Assembly: GCA_945873815.1 (NCBI GenBank) | Contig: CAMCEE010000015.1 | Location: 1 to 52,879 of the forward strand | DNA length: 52,879 bases | Direction: 5' to 3' | Origin: an uncultured Caryophanales bacterium | GTDB taxonomy: Bacteria > Bacillota_I > Bacilli_A > RFN20 > CAG-449 | Shown here: positions 52,823-52,879 of the stretch, in pieces | Numbering within the stretch: the first letter of the stretch is position 1 | Layout: the number at the start of each line of letters is the position of its first letter | Made by a program: the position numbers and the translations under genes | The notes under the pieces: model-generated | What the model saw: the letters and a program-made list of their open reading frames with translations, nothing else | What the model was told of the DNA's origin: nothing | Database searches by the model: none

Positions 52823-52879
52823 CAAAAAAAGGGGCTGTAAAGAAATAAATCGCCATTGATTATTTCTTTCAGTCCTTTT

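Overview
The window is about 53 kb of a low-GC (roughly 30 % by eye), gene-dense bacterial chromosome. It uses the standard code: TGG encodes tryptophan and the tRNA-Trp has a CCA anticodon. The gene content points to a wall-building, fermentative Firmicute of the class Bacilli (MurC, a threonine T-box, an infC-rpmI-rplT operon, ECF transport, acetate kinase, no respiratory genes). The bile-salt-hydrolase-type enzyme, glycogen metabolism, rubrerythrin and Ser-rich lipoproteins fit an uncultured gut Bacilli lineage of the RF39/Erysipelotrichales kind. That placement is inference; no rRNA is present.

Layout. 1-4273: possible IS200/IS605-type end, a soluble GGDEF protein, and a domain-permuted GH3 glucosidase. 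4326-8708: glycogen phosphorylase and branching enzyme. 8932-10131: acetate kinase. 10111-13623: murC, whose 5' end is duplicated on both sides of an AbiE-type toxin-antitoxin pair. 13624-14922: enolase. 14953-19161: ytpR-trmB-dipeptidase, then an ECF S component with type III pantothenate kinase. 19284-21129: a GT8 glycosyltransferase and a DUF308-like membrane protein. 21337-23509: transketolase preceded by a 186-nt structured RNA (6S-like). 23716-24930: an HtrA-like lipoprotein protease. 25037-26320: L20-type leader, infC (ATT start), rpmI, rplT. 26406-34333: an sRNA candidate and the minus-strand run gerW-like, DUF2953, thiI, ydbT/ydbS-like, gpmI, HAD phosphatase, acyltransferase. 34475-40145: membrane proteins, pseudouridine synthase, deformylase-like protein, two Ser-rich lipoproteins, a nuclease-like protein. 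40271-45631: tRNA-Trp with an inverted tRNA fragment, yqeY, an ABC-F protein, tRNA-Cys/Arg/Pro/Ala, a choloylglycine hydrolase, a GNAT enzyme, and a second identical tRNA-Ala. 46069-50424: a CE4 deacetylase, a flavoprotein-rubredoxin-rubrerythrin fusion, and thrS under a T-box. 50499-52856: a GntR-ABC transporter operon.

How the parts work together. glgB, glgP and the GH3 enzyme form one glycogen/glucan block. Transketolase, enolase, gpmI and ackA cover central carbon flow to acetate. The ECF component and CoaX look like pantothenate uptake and first CoA step. ThrS and the IF3/L35/L20 operon both have cis-acting RNA leaders ending in terminators. Several intrinsic terminators sit less than 30 nt upstream of the next start codon (GH3, murC, transketolase), which suggests read-through control or overlapping promoters.

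Most unusual points: the AbiE module between two copies of the murC 5' end; the Hrb-rubrerythrin fusion that keeps a perfect internal ribosome site; a promoter-to-terminator sRNA candidate with a C-rich loop; and palindromic or tandem operator candidates in front of abiE, the dipeptidase, the rubrerythrin fusion and the GntR operon. No CRISPR array, rRNA or intact transposase was seen.
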